In this document: one piece after another, positions 9,331-18,639 of the stretch
Layout: every line of letters starts with the position of its first letter
Numbering within the stretch: the stretch's first letter is position 1
DNA from: Bartonella koehlerae C-29
Lineage (GTDB): Bacteria; Pseudomonadota; Alphaproteobacteria; Rhizobiales; Rhizobiaceae
DNA length: 44,994 nucleotides
Direction: 5' to 3'
Assembly (NCBI RefSeq): GCF_000706625.1
Contig: NZ_KL407334.1
Coordinates: forward strand, 1,199,812-1,244,805
The notes under the pieces: model-generated
Told to the model about the DNA's origin: nothing
What the model saw: only the letters and a program-made list of their open reading frames with translations
Databases searched by the model: none
Program-made: the position numbers and the translations under genes

Positions 9331-10784
9331 CTTATACCTGCGGGTTTCAGTGTCACATCAAAGCCTGTTATATGAGTCCATGGTGTGCTTTCTGGTATTC
9401 TAAGCCGCAAAGCATGATAGCGTGCCCTAGAGCGGATATTGTACATCCCACTGCTATAGCCCGCGTAACGCTCTTTCGCCCAATTTAATTGACCTCTATT
9501 ATCAATGATAAAAGCAGCTCCAACGCTTAAAAGACCATTTGTCGTATCTGCTTGAACAAAAGCCTCACTCATAAGATTAATCTGTCTGCCTGTATCTCCT
9601 ACAGTTTGTGAAGCAATGACAGCTTCCATAGGAGGACCAGCAAAAAAACCAAATCTATTGTCCGGTGTAAATGCTCCCAATATTGGCGCGCCATTTTGCC
9701 ACATTTTACTATCAAGAGAAGCACGTAAATCTCTCAAGCATCCTTGTACTTCGTCTAAGCCTTCTAAGGTATAACCTGCCGCAAAGAGGGGGAATAAGAG
9801 AAGTCTCTGCCCTTTAATGACGCTCCATATTTGCAAGAGCCAATCATAAACATAGATATTCATCCCCATCATATCGTCGTTTATAGAAAAATAAACGCGT
9901 GAATAGACCGGATCAATACAGGCTTTCATCTCATCAATGGCAAAATTACTGTAAAGCGTAAAGATAGTTTTATCGACCTTACCAAAACCAATAGGCAACA
10001 TTTCCCCTGTACTATTGATTTGATAAAAACCATCATCAGAAACAAAGAAAGTATAGTCTCCACGGCTTGCAATCGCAGTGCTGCTTTTTGCCCCTATTTT
10101 GTCTTTTATTTTTACAAAACTAAATATTATTTTAGACCCTGGAACAAAGGTTGCATGATAAATGGCAGAACGCATAAAAATCAGTGGGTTGGTTGCTTGT
10201 GTTGCTCCTTGCACATATTCACCATCTGGAAAATCCTGATAATCGCAACTTTTCTCACCAACCTTCCAGTGTGTCGCATCATTGAGACCTGACCAGTGAA
10301 CACGATTTGGCTTATCTGTTAATTTCATCAAACAGATAAAATCTCCCCAAATACGAACAAGTCCAGCCCGCGGGGGATTACCCCCCAAATCATCAAATCT
10401 CTCTGCTGTCTTCAAGGCAAATATTTGCGGCGCATCATTGTTATTAACAGCAATGATATAATCGCCAAAGACAGCAAAAGACCAAGGTGCCATTTCATTG
10501 GCATGATATTGTTCCCCAAGCTTGCTAACATCTTTCCACCTGCGCGTGCTGTTATCATATTCGTAAAGCTTTGTTGATGTCCCTACAATAATCCGCACAC
10601 CACTCAATGACCTTACCGCATAGACCCCCAAAATAACATCCGGAAAAGGTTCTGAAACGGGTGCAACTTTGGGAACTGGAATATAGGAATTGGGTGCTGG
10701 CAAAACATTCACAATCTCACGAGAATAACCATTATTAATAAATGCAACATCTGGTCTAAACTCAGCAATAGGAATAAAGGTCAT
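9327..10784 (-). CDS. Beta-propeller tail hub / DNA stabilisation-like protein
   Basis: A 485-residue protein made of repeating strand pairs with aromatic motifs: VRIIVGTSTKLYEYDNSTRRW, WSFAVFGDYIIAVNNNDAPQI, FMRSAIYHATFVPGS, DYTFFVSDDGFYQI and MNIYVYDWLLQIWSVI. This is the texture of P22 gp10-type tail accessory proteins, which close the portal channel after packaging. The start directly overlaps the end of the predicted adaptor gene, the same order as P22 gp4-gp10. Family assignment rests on pattern and order, not on an alignment. Confidence 0.7.
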   Translation of the reverse strand: MTFIPIAEFRPDVAFINNGYSREIVNVLPAPNSYIPVPKVAPVSEPFPDVILGVYAVRSLSGVRIIVGTSTKLYEYDNSTRRWKDVSKLGEQYHANEMAPWSFAVFGDYIIAVNNNDAPQIFALKTAERFDDLGGNPPRAGLVRIWGDFICLMKLTDKPNRVHWSGLNDATHWKVGEKSCDYQDFPDGEYVQGATQATNPLIFMRSAIYHATFVPGSKIIFSFVKIKDKIGAKSSTAIASRGDYTFFVSDDGFYQINSTGEMLPIGFGKVDKTIFTLYSNFAIDEMKACIDPVYSRVYFSINDDMMGMNIYVYDWLLQIWSVIKGQRLLLFPLFAAGYTLEGLDEVQGCLRDLRASLDSKMWQNGAPILGAFTPDNRFGFFAGPPMEAVIASQTVGDTGRQINLMSEAFVQADTTNGLLSVGAAFIIDNRGQLNWAKERYAGYSSGMYNIRSRARYHALRLRIPESTPWTHITGFDVTLKPAGIR

Positions 10785-11482
10785 CAGAAATCCGTATGTT
10801 GAACTCTCAACAAATTCTTGCGCCGTGACGTTTCAATTTGTAGCGCATCAAGTTGCTCTTGAAACATAGCAAAGGCTGCTGCCGCCATCTGTGGTTCTTT
10901 AATAATATTCGTATAAATTTCATATTTTGCGCGGGTTTTGATCAGTTCATAGGCTTCTAAAAACCATATTGAGGCTTCTTGTATGCTCTCAATGTCTTTT
11001 ATTCTCATAGGGTCAAGAATAAGCCTGATAGAATAAATACGATCTGGGATTGGATACAAAATAAGCTTTTGTTCAAAATAACTGTATCGCGTGGGCATGC
11101 CATGGTTACAATCATTCTCAAGGTTTTCAATGACGAGTGGATCTGTATGCAAAAGCTTTGATTTGCTGTGATTATCTTCATAAATGTAAGCATCAACAAT
11201 GCGAACAGCAGCCGGAATAACTGGATTTTCCTCTGCTCCATAGCGGCTTTTCCCCTTTAAAGTGGTAAAAACAACTTCACGACTTTCATTAAAATAAAAG
11301 GGCAATCGTTCACAAAATCGAATGGCTGAAAATATTGCCTTTTGAACTTGATCAACATACTCATCTGTTTGATCGTCTATTTCATCCTGAATATCATTCA
11401 CCATCTGAATGAAATTTTTATCATGAGGAACAATGGTCTGTTTGTCTCCAATCGGACCACCTGTCTGTACTATTATTGTCAT
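10784..11482 (-). CDS. Head-tail adaptor-like protein
   Basis: A 232-residue, helix-rich protein. ATG at 11482 (MTIIVQTGGP) is preferred over 11533 because GGAAGAG lies just upstream. The helices around DEYVDQVQKAIFSAIRFCERLPFYFNE and the closing helix EPQMAAAAFAMFQEQLDALQIE match the feel of gp4/gp6-type adaptor (head completion) proteins that sit under the portal. Position between capsid genes and the propeller protein supports this. Role is inferred. Confidence 0.65.
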   Translation of the reverse strand: MTIIVQTGGPIGDKQTIVPHDKNFIQMVNDIQDEIDDQTDEYVDQVQKAIFSAIRFCERLPFYFNESREVVFTTLKGKSRYGAEENPVIPAAVRIVDAYIYEDNHSKSKLLHTDPLVIENLENDCNHGMPTRYSYFEQKLILYPIPDRIYSIRLILDPMRIKDIESIQEASIWFLEAYELIKTRAKYEIYTNIIKEPQMAAAAFAMFQEQLDALQIETSRRKNLLRVQHTDF

Positions 11483-11557
11483 ATTACTCTCTTCCAAATG
11501 TCTTAGAATATTTTGAGAGAAGAGGGGACGCAAAAAAACAAACGCCCCCTTGCGCCT

Positions 11558-11980
11558 TTAACGATTTGTGTAAAACTCAACAATCACCTCAACATCCCCT
11601 TTGCTGCTTTTCTTGTCTCGTGTCATGTAAATCGTATTTTCAACCTCTAACGGAACATCGCGTTCCTCCATGGGTATGTACACATTGCTATCGGTAGATT
11701 GCGTAAGCCCTACATCTCCATAATCATTACCATGAGGCTCTTTTCCAAATGTCGCTGTTACATCTTCAAAATCCGTCATAGCATAAATTTTAATGCTTTT
11801 TATAAAAGCCCCTCGGGGTAGAACACCAATTTTCGTTATCAACCCTTGATCTGTACATTTAACACGCGCCCGTAAAAAACTAACCTGCTGCGTAGAGTTA
11901 TTGCGTCCTTGCAAAACAGGTGGCAATCCCTCATCTGTCATGCCAACAGTTTCCTGTGTAATTAGCGATTTTTCTGCCAT
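11558..11980 (-). CDS. Small head protein, unknown (capsid-adjacent)
   Basis: A 140-residue protein with ATG at 11980 (MAEKSLI), chosen over 11989 because AAAGGA is 8 bases upstream. It is rich in beta strands (VSFLRARVKCTD, GAFIKSIKIYAM, GDVEVIVEFYTNR). It lies immediately downstream of the major capsid gene in the late operon, where capsid decoration or head-stabilising proteins are often found. No motif proves this. Confidence 0.6.
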   Translation of the reverse strand: MAEKSLITQETVGMTDEGLPPVLQGRNNSTQQVSFLRARVKCTDQGLITKIGVLPRGAFIKSIKIYAMTDFEDVTATFGKEPHGNDYGDVGLTQSTDSNVYIPMEERDVPLEVENTIYMTRDKKSSKGDVEVIVEFYTNR

Positions 11981-11999
11981 AATTGTCATCCTTTAATAA

Positions 12000-13145
12000 T
12001 TAGCTTGCTTCAGCAAAAGAAGGGATAACAATCGTGCCAAAGTCTTGTCCCCCTTGATCAGAATGCGGCAATGTATAGCGTGACTTTTTCATGCCGATAA
12101 TAGTTTTTGCAGCCAGACCAAATTCACGTTGATAATCAAACAATTCTTCAACAAGTTTATAACGCGTCTCACTATTTTCCTCATTGCTTCCTGTTGCACC
12201 ATTACCAATACGCCCATAAGCCATGATGATACTTTGCGCACCAAGCAAAACAGCACGACGAACAGATGGCACAGGCTCTTGTGTCTTTGAATTAACACCA
12301 TTAGGGACATGCTCTGCTTCACGCAAAATGACACCATTATACATCCCCAAAGAACCATTAAAAATTGGATTCTTCGCTCCAGAGCCATCATAAGCTGCCT
12401 TGGTAATGTCTAACCATTGACCACTCTTGGTATTGGTACGCAATTGAGTTACCTGTATTGGATGGAGATACATCACATAAGCCGATTTCCCATCAACACG
12501 AACAGGACGCAAACGTGGATTTGCCAATTTAGCACGTTCAACAGCTTGATCGATAAGATCTAATGTAAAAACATCCTCTTTTGTAAGCTCTTCATCAGTT
12601 TTTTTCTTAGCTGGGCGAATAACACGCAATTTGCTTGGCTCTGATGGCGCGTTAAAACCATAATGCACCGGTTTAAGCGTTATGGTGCGTCCTTCAAACT
12701 GCATCCATGGTGCGGTATAGCCTGCTGCCTGAATAAAGAACATCAAACTTAAGCGATCTGCATACCAATCAACAAGCCCATCCTTTGCTTCCTGACGCAA
12801 ACTAAAGGGAATACGCTGTTGATCAATAGAGCCTTCATATTTAATGCGCACCGCATGAGTAAGCTCGTTGATGTGCACCTTTTCATTCATAAATTGGAGT
12901 GCTTCTTCATTGCCTTCCAGCGTTTGTCCCTCGCTAACGCCATCCCCCATCAGTTGGACTCTTAATCCACTCGTCACAGCGTCACCAGCGGATTTTTCTA
13001 GCATATCCAATACTTGAATAATGCTGTTTTTGCTTTTTCCCATCAGCGGTGCAATGGGCAACGCTTTTGAAGTTTCTGTGTTTAGCATCTTAGCCCAAAC
13101 GCCAACGGCTAATGGGTCATTGAGCTTTACTTCTGTTACTGCCAT
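12000..13145 (-). CDS. Major capsid protein, N4-gp56 family
   Basis: A 381-residue protein with ATG at 13145 (MAVTEVKLNDPLAVGVWAKM). The N-terminal segment, the LMGDGVSEGQTLEGNEEAL loop, the HINELTHAVRIKYEGSIDQQ strand and the YVMYLHPIQVTQLRT block are characteristic of the N4-gp56 major capsid family, an HK97-fold protein found in many podovirus-type prophages. It follows the scaffold-like gene and precedes the small head protein, as expected for a head module. Confidence 0.85.
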   Translation of the reverse strand: MAVTEVKLNDPLAVGVWAKMLNTETSKALPIAPLMGKSKNSIIQVLDMLEKSAGDAVTSGLRVQLMGDGVSEGQTLEGNEEALQFMNEKVHINELTHAVRIKYEGSIDQQRIPFSLRQEAKDGLVDWYADRLSLMFFIQAAGYTAPWMQFEGRTITLKPVHYGFNAPSEPSKLRVIRPAKKKTDEELTKEDVFTLDLIDQAVERAKLANPRLRPVRVDGKSAYVMYLHPIQVTQLRTNTKSGQWLDITKAAYDGSGAKNPIFNGSLGMYNGVILREAEHVPNGVNSKTQEPVPSVRRAVLLGAQSIIMAYGRIGNGATGSNEENSETRYKLVEELFDYQREFGLAAKTIIGMKKSRYTLPHSDQGGQDFGTIVIPSFAEAS

Positions 13146-13241
13146 TTCAATTAATGCCTTTCTTGGTTTTAAAACTCGCCTTGCGGCTACCCCAAACGAT
13201 AACAATCACTTGGTTCTCTCTGTTGCGCCACCACGCACATC

Positions 13242-14138
13242 TCACGTTCTGCTCATAATTTGTTCAAATTTTTCGGGATTTTTCTCAACCCATACAGCAA
13301 ATTCGGCATCTGGCATGGAAAAGAGCGTTCTCATATCCATACCGCCTGTTGGAACTTGTCCACCCCGCGCTGTAAGTGTCCGCGCTGCTTGAGAGCGCTC
13401 TTGAAGGGTTTCCACTTCATCCTTTATTGGTGCTCCACTATAGCCAAAAGCCTTTGCTTTTTGCACCAGCACCTCTATTGGGTTTATACCTGCTTTCTGA
13501 CACTGCTGGCATATTTGGCGCAATTCAGCACCAATTTGCTGTTGCCGTGCTGCGGGATCTTTCCATTGTGGATAAAGATCTGCCTGCGCTTGTAGGACAC
13601 TATCTGCTCTTTCATAGAGATAATCAGTGATACTGTCTAAATCCGGATATTTATCTTGTACCTGCGCTTTGGCTTCTTCAAAATAATCCCCTAACTTTTG
13701 GCGTTCATATTCCTCTTGATTCAAACGTTCTTGGCTCTCTCTTATGCGAGAAAACTCATCAAGCAATTTCTGTTGTTCCTGTACCTTATGACTAAGCCAT
13801 GCAACATGTGCTTTTGGATCATCTTCTAGGGTAGGGATATTTTCATCGCGGCGTCTTACCGCCTCTTCTTGCATTTGTGCATATTTTTGTGCAAACTCAA
13901 TGGCAAGTTCACGCGCTTCCATAGCCTTTTGCTCTGCCTTTTGGCGTGCTTGTCGTTCTTGCTCTATCACACCAGAATTTGGCTGCTCCTGAAGTGGTTC
14001 TACAGATGGCTGCTGAGAACTTTCTTCCGCATTAAAAGCTTCCCTAACTTGCTCAGGCTCAACTAACTCAACAGGACGATCACTGGCAAAATGTTCGTCA
14101 TAGATTGCTTGTTCTTCAGGAGTAAACTTTTCTTCCAT
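13242..14138 (-). CDS. Scaffolding-like protein
   Basis: A 298-residue acidic, Gln/Glu-rich protein that is almost all helix and coiled coil (QERQARQKAEQKAMEARELA, then HKVQEQQKLLDEFSRI). ATG at 14138 (MEEKFTPEEQ) is chosen because GAAGGAAC lies just upstream; the TTG at 14153 lacks a good site. Placement between portal and major capsid, plus composition, fits a scaffold that shapes the procapsid. No protease motif is visible. It lies 11 bases after the portal stop. Confidence 0.7.
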   Translation of the reverse strand: MEEKFTPEEQAIYDEHFASDRPVELVEPEQVREAFNAEESSQQPSVEPLQEQPNSGVIEQERQARQKAEQKAMEARELAIEFAQKYAQMQEEAVRRRDENIPTLEDDPKAHVAWLSHKVQEQQKLLDEFSRIRESQERLNQEEYERQKLGDYFEEAKAQVQDKYPDLDSITDYLYERADSVLQAQADLYPQWKDPAARQQQIGAELRQICQQCQKAGINPIEVLVQKAKAFGYSGAPIKDEVETLQERSQAARTLTARGGQVPTGGMDMRTLFSMPDAEFAVWVEKNPEKFEQIMSRT

Positions 14139-14149
14139 CTTCTGTTCCT

Positions 14150-16204
14150 TCAATGTGGTATTAATCTTTTTGTCAAAACGCGGTAGTGTTCCAACTGTGC
14201 TTGTAAGGATTTGCGCTCTAGATCACGCTGCGCTATCTCATTTTTTGCCCGTTGAAGTTCAAGCTGCATGCGTGCCTGTTCTTGCTTCAAAAAAAGCTCA
14301 ATATTTTTCTGCTGCAACGCTAACTGCTTTTGTTGTGCATCAAGTTGATAAAGCGTGCCTTTTGCTTGCGCTTCTTGCTGGAGAGCAGCAATCTTTGCTT
14401 GTTGCTCTGGATTTAATTGTGTTCCTTGGTTTTGTTGCATCATTTGCTGCTGTTGTTGTTCTTGTTGCGCCTGCTGTGCTTTTGCCGTTAAATTTGCCAC
14501 CAATGTTGCCGGTAATGGGGAAAGCTTTAAAAGATCTGGAATCATCTCCGGTGTTAAGAAACCACCAAGCAACGGCAACATTTGCGTAATCGCTGCAAAA
14601 GTTCTCTCTTTTTCATTGGGACTTGTTGGTGAATCATCAACAATAATGTCGTATTCAAGCTTTGTGACAGCTTCACGTGTTAAGGGCACATACTGCGCAT
14701 TTTCTGGTCCAGAAATACGAACCAAACGCCCATCGGAAAGATAGTTTTGAATCAAATAAAGGATAATCTTTCCCTGTCGACATCGATAAAGCTTAAGATT
14801 ATCAAATAAACCCGCAAGCAAATTAAGCGTTGATTGCCGGCGTGTATTTTCCAATACATTCGCTTGATTAACCTCTCTTGTGCCTATAAACTCTGCCGAC
14901 AATCCCGTTACGTGCGTTATCGCTTCACGCGATTCATTAAACAACTGAAAAAAGCCATTAGGGAATTGTGCACTTGGCTTTGGTTGGATTTTTCCTCCTG
15001 TAAGCGCCCCGTTTTTAACCCACGTAATCGTATCGGTTCGTGTCCAATTTTCGAGTGCTTGGCGCTCATCATCAAAAGCTCCTCGTTCTGCCATCAAACC
15101 ACCTTTGGCTTGACTGTTTAAAATATACATGACTTGGCTAAAATATTTATTCGACCATTTTTGTGGGTCTTTTGCGGGGCGAACAATCCCGTAAAACTGG
15201 TTTTTAAGCTTATCCAGCGTGCCTGTGATACATTCCCAGCCAAGCTGTCCATCTGGTGCTAAGGGTTTATCAGGCTTTGCTAAAAGACGCCGTCCCAGAA
15301 AAGCGCGCTTAACCACCTTTTTATTAAAACGCACCCCTTGAAGTTGTGGAGCCACCCTTTGAAGCTGTTCGAACTCTTGTTTGCTATAACTGCGCATCTG
15401 TCCTGTTTGAAGATCAGGTGCCTTGAAATAAACTTCATATTCAAACCAACGGCATTCAACTAGCGTAACATAGCGTTTTTCAGAAGCTGACTGTGATAAA
15501 GAATCTGCATTGGCATGATCATTATAAGCATCAAGTGAGACATGATACTCCTCACAAGCGGTTGTATTATCTGTTGCCCAATCAGCATGGAGATCTTCAA
15601 CTGCTACATCAGGAAAAAGACTTTTAGCATCCTCAACGGGTTTACGATCAACATACCACATACGCTGTGCATCAATGAGATTGGGTCTTACAGCATTGGC
15701 ATCCCAAACCATTTTCAGTGGATCTAAGCGTTGAATAGCAGGAATTCCTTCAGGATCTGTCTCATAATCAAGCCGTGTATCTGTCCAGCCCATGCCACAA
15801 ATGACCATATCCTGAAAAGCATCGGAATCGGCATATTCCGCCTCTGCCTCATCACGAAACCATTCTGCTGCTCCAGTGAGCAATTCATTGGATATTGCGG
15901 CTCCTGCTTGCCTTGGTTGAAACTGCACTTCACGCTTATTATTACGCTCTGCCCCAACAATTGCGTTGACAAGGGGTGCAATACGGTTAAAGGTCATAAC
16001 AGGGCGGCGTTGCGCCTTCAAAACCGCCAGATCTTCCTCAGCCCATTGACGACCATTATAAAAATCAAAATCTTCACGCGCCTGTTCACGCCATTCATTG
16101 ACGTGTTCAACATCTTCCTTATACCAAGATTTTAAGCGCCTATAGAGTTCATATTCATCAAAATCTGCCGTTTTTTTAGAGTTATGACTTAGAATGCCAT
16201 CCAT
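14150..16204 (-). CDS. Portal protein, P22-like
   Basis: A 684-residue portal. N-terminal features of the P22 gp1-type family include DFDFYNGRQWAEEDLAVLKA, then RRPVMTFNRIAPLVNAIVGAE, then DMVICGMGWTDTRLDY. The core continues with the LSAEFIGTREVNQANVLENT region. The last 120 residues are a Gln-rich coiled coil (QQAQQEQQQQQMMQQNQ), like the long C-terminal barrel of P22 portals. The portal ring is the gate for DNA packaging and exit. It overlaps terL by 16 bases. Confidence 0.9.
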   Translation of the reverse strand: MDGILSHNSKKTADFDEYELYRRLKSWYKEDVEHVNEWREQAREDFDFYNGRQWAEEDLAVLKAQRRPVMTFNRIAPLVNAIVGAERNNKREVQFQPRQAGAAISNELLTGAAEWFRDEAEAEYADSDAFQDMVICGMGWTDTRLDYETDPEGIPAIQRLDPLKMVWDANAVRPNLIDAQRMWYVDRKPVEDAKSLFPDVAVEDLHADWATDNTTACEEYHVSLDAYNDHANADSLSQSASEKRYVTLVECRWFEYEVYFKAPDLQTGQMRSYSKQEFEQLQRVAPQLQGVRFNKKVVKRAFLGRRLLAKPDKPLAPDGQLGWECITGTLDKLKNQFYGIVRPAKDPQKWSNKYFSQVMYILNSQAKGGLMAERGAFDDERQALENWTRTDTITWVKNGALTGGKIQPKPSAQFPNGFFQLFNESREAITHVTGLSAEFIGTREVNQANVLENTRRQSTLNLLAGLFDNLKLYRCRQGKIILYLIQNYLSDGRLVRISGPENAQYVPLTREAVTKLEYDIIVDDSPTSPNEKERTFAAITQMLPLLGGFLTPEMIPDLLKLSPLPATLVANLTAKAQQAQQEQQQQQMMQQNQGTQLNPEQQAKIAALQQEAQAKGTLYQLDAQQKQLALQQKNIELFLKQEQARMQLELQRAKNEIAQRDLERKSLQAQLEHYRVLTKRLIPH

Positions 16205-17514
16205 GATGCCGCTTCTCTTTCTATAGCGCGATAACGTTCTTGTTGCGGTTTAATGCGTGGTGCTTCATAAACAATGCACATCAAACCAAAGGCATCCGCA
16301 CCATGACTGGACCAATCATGTTCTGCCCCCAAGCCAATGCCGCGCTTCTCATCCCATTTCTCATGATACCAATTCAGCGCCTTACGACCCGCTACAGTTG
16401 TCTCTTCATGAAACCAAACAGAGGGTAAAATACGCCGCACCGCCTCGATCCGCATCTTGACAGCACCAGCCCCTTGATGAGGGATCACTTGCGTTTCAAA
16501 GCCCGCATCATTTAACGCACTCTCAAAACTCACATTATGTACACGGTCCCTTGTTGCGCCATCATGGGGAAGAACCATCAATGCCTTCTCATAGCCATTG
16601 CGACGTAACCAGCCTATATGCTCGGATAACGGCTGCCCTTGTGCTTCGTAATAATCCAAAACACGGATCTCTCTGCCAACAAATTGCGCTATCCATATCG
16701 CCGTCGCATCTGCCTTGGCACCCGTGCCCCCAATATCCCAAAAGGCACGCATCTGCATTAAAGGATCACGTGCAACACGCCCTATCCGTCCCTCCTGCTC
16801 GGCTGCTAACATTTCCTTTTGATAGTAAGCGCCTTGAACAGCGGTAAGATAAGCCCCCTCCCATATATGTTTATAGGTCTCTGGACGATTCTTCAGATCA
16901 TCAAGCCGCGCTTCATTCAAGATCTTGGGAAATTTCGGATTGTCTGACCAGTTGATCTCTACACGCTTAATGGCTTCATTGTTTGAAAAGCGAAACCGCC
17001 TTTCAACCGGTGCATTATCTCGTAAGGGGTTCCACGTTACCCATAACTCTGCTCTCCACCCCTCACCTTCTTCACGTAAAGTCGGTATAAGCGTTTGCCA
17101 AGCTGTCTCTGTCACAGGCTCTGCCTCATCAACCCAACAGAGCAAAATGCGCCCCATGGATTTGATACTGGCTATATTACGATCTAGTCCCGAAAACTGA
17201 AAAGCAATACGACCATCAATCGACTTAATCGAAGATTCTCCAACCTTATAGTAGTCCTTTAAAAAGTCATGACCTTCAATGGCCCGTTTAATCTCCTCTA
17301 AAGAACTCTCTGCGAGAGAATTTTGAAACTGACGTGCGCAAAGGATAGTGCCTGATATTCCTCCCATGCCAAATTGATAGCCTTTTAAAGCCGCCATCAA
17401 AGCAAAGGATCTTGTCTTTCCAGACCCTCGTCCTCCCCAAGCAGCACGCACCGCCGCCTTACCTGTAAAAATCGCTATAAGCTTTGGTACAATCTTAATC
17501 TGTCGTGTTGTCAT
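16189..17514 (-). CDS. terL: Terminase large subunit
   Basis: A 441-residue DNA-packaging motor. The ATPase half carries Walker A at residues 27-34 (GGRGSGKT) and a Walker B in RILLCWVDEAEP. The nuclease half has the RNase H-like strand AFWDIGGTGAKADATAIWIA with its first Asp, the LPHDGATRD block, and a final Asp in SSHGADAFGLM. Length is normal. It overlaps terS by 20 bases, so the two are coupled. A decayed second copy of its N-terminal third lies at 32771-33120. Confidence 0.92.
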   Translation of the reverse strand: MTTRQIKIVPKLIAIFTGKAAVRAAWGGRGSGKTRSFALMAALKGYQFGMGGISGTILCARQFQNSLAESSLEEIKRAIEGHDFLKDYYKVGESSIKSIDGRIAFQFSGLDRNIASIKSMGRILLCWVDEAEPVTETAWQTLIPTLREEGEGWRAELWVTWNPLRDNAPVERRFRFSNNEAIKRVEINWSDNPKFPKILNEARLDDLKNRPETYKHIWEGAYLTAVQGAYYQKEMLAAEQEGRIGRVARDPLMQMRAFWDIGGTGAKADATAIWIAQFVGREIRVLDYYEAQGQPLSEHIGWLRRNGYEKALMVLPHDGATRDRVHNVSFESALNDAGFETQVIPHQGAGAVKMRIEAVRRILPSVWFHEETTVAGRKALNWYHEKWDEKRGIGLGAEHDWSSHGADAFGLMCIVYEAPRIKPQQERYRAIEREAASWMAF

Positions 17515-17821
17515 GACCCAAAGGCGCGATTTCCACGCGCCCTATCATCTTAATCGCCCCGCCATCCTCCCCTGTCACTTGCAATGGCAACACCTTACCA
17601 AGCAACGCTAAATAAGCGGCGGGGCATTTAAGTGCCTGTTTTTCCAGATAAGAGATTAATCCTTCTTTACCATATTTACTGCCTGCTCGTTTAGCAGCTT
17701 CAATGACTGACTCTTTCAAAAGGCTCGTTGTTTTATTGGGTACGCCTTTTACCCGCCCTTTTCCTGCATTGGGTGGCAATTTTTTTGGGTGCAAAGTCAT
17801 CTCTGTATTTTCTGCTGTCAT
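17495..17821 (-). CDS. terS: Terminase small subunit-like protein
   Basis: A 108-residue basic protein directly before terL. The start KLPPNAGKGRVKGVPNKTT followed by helices (KESVIEAAKRAGSKYGKEGL, then YLEKQALKCPAAYLALLGKV) is the usual layout of small terminase-like proteins in rhizobial prophages, which recognise packaging sites. It is the first gene of the late operon and lies just downstream of a promoter-terminator pair. A damaged paralogue is present at 33101-33395. Confidence 0.75.
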   Translation of the reverse strand: MTAENTEMTLHPKKLPPNAGKGRVKGVPNKTTSLLKESVIEAAKRAGSKYGKEGLISYLEKQALKCPAAYLALLGKVLPLQVTGEDGGAIKMIGRVEIAPLGHDNTTD

Positions 17822-17842
17822 AAAATACTTTCTCCCAATAAC

Positions 17843-17867
17843 AAAAAGCCCCGCAAAACACAGGGCT
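17843..17867 (-). terminator. Intrinsic terminator just upstream of terS
   Basis: On the minus strand AGCCC, an 11-base loop and GGGCT form a stem that wobble pairs can extend, and a run of five T follows the stem. It lies about 20-45 bases before the terS ATG, so it would stop transcription before the late operon. See the promoter at 17956-17984. Confidence 0.6.
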
Positions 17868-17955
17868 CTCAGTAATCATGTCAATTTAATAAAAGAAGTT
17901 GAGGGGGAATTATCTACTGTAATTTTAGACGCAATTCGACCACTACAGCAGCTCT

Positions 17956-17984
17956 ATAAAACACCATTATTCACGCCATGTCAA
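17956..17984 (-). promoter_or_regulatory. Candidate late promoter
   Basis: Minus-strand TTGACA (17979-17984), a spacer of exactly 17 bases and TTTTAT (17956-17961, four of six matches to TATAAT). It points at terS. The transcript would meet the intrinsic terminator about 90 bases later, suggesting control by antitermination. Confidence 0.45.
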
Positions 17985-18087
17985 CAAAAAAATCACGATA
18001 TTGTATATTTTTTATTTTCTTGCCTAAATATAGTGTCTTTAGCACCAAGCAACACCTCACAATTGTATCCTCTAAAAGAATCAATTA

Positions 18088-18107
18088 TATGACTGATAAT
18101 TAATAAA
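18088..18107 (+). repeat. Direct repeat copy 1 (leader of 18120 gene)
   Basis: Twenty bases, TATGACTGATAATTAATAAA, identical to 18606-18625. Each copy sits just upstream of the ribosome site of a plus-strand membrane-protein gene. Each contains a four-codon ORF (M-T-D-N-stop). Bases just before it are also similar in the two copies. Confidence 0.9.
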
Positions 18108-18119
18108 TGGGGGGAAACA

Positions 18120-18578
18120 ATGCGTGATATTGTCATAGTAATAGTGGGTATACTCATACTATGGAGTATAGTCTCTGACATGTGGGAAGAAGCAGAAAAT
18201 GGTCGGAATACAGAATTTCAAGGTACTCTTTTATTAGTCATAGTACTCGGTGTGCTTTGGTATCTTGAATTTTCAAGAAACTTTTTATTAATAGTGGCAA
18301 TTTTGCTGTTTGCTTGGAGAAATTACCTAGGAATAATAGCAAATTCTGAACATGATCGCTTAGTCGAATACTCTCAGATGGCATTTGATTATGAGAATGA
18401 AAAAATTAATAAAGCGATTATACAACGAAACGAAGCGGTTAAGGAAAATAGTAGGATGGTCGATAGACACTACAAAGCGATTAAGGAGCGAGACAAAACA
18501 ATTGAAGAATTATCCGAAAAGCTTTGGCAACAACAAAAACAGATAATGATAATGGAGAAACAGAATGAATCTGGTTGA
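18120..18578 (+). CDS. Membrane protein with C-terminal coiled coil, unknown
   Basis: A 152-residue protein. The N-terminus holds about three hydrophobic segments (IVIVIVGILILWSIV, TLLLVIVLGVLWYLEF, FLLIVAILLFAWRNYLG). Residues about 85-150 are a charged coiled coil (NKAIIQRNEAVKENSRMVDR, then DKTIEELSEKLWQQQKQ). GGGGGAAACA precedes the ATG. It is transcribed against the late operon and the adjacent toxin-antitoxin pairs, and is AT-rich, so it looks like a lysogeny-expressed cargo gene. Superinfection exclusion or a spanin-like role can be imagined, but nothing in the sequence proves either. Confidence 0.65.
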   Translation: MRDIVIVIVGILILWSIVSDMWEEAENGRNTEFQGTLLLVIVLGVLWYLEFSRNFLLIVAILLFAWRNYLGIIANSEHDRLVEYSQMAFDYENEKINKAIIQRNEAVKENSRMVDRHYKAIKERDKTIEELSEKLWQQQKQIMIMEKQNESG

Positions 18579-18605
18579 GAAAAAAATCAATTAAAGGTTC
18601 AATAC

Positions 18606-18625
18606 TATGACTGATAATTAATAAA
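18606..18625 (+). repeat. Direct repeat copy 2 (leader of 18640 gene)
   Basis: Exact copy of 18088-18107, ending a few bases before the AGGAG site of the frameshifted gene that begins at GTG 18640. Confidence 0.9.
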
Positions 18626-18639
18626 AAGGAGAAATTTTA

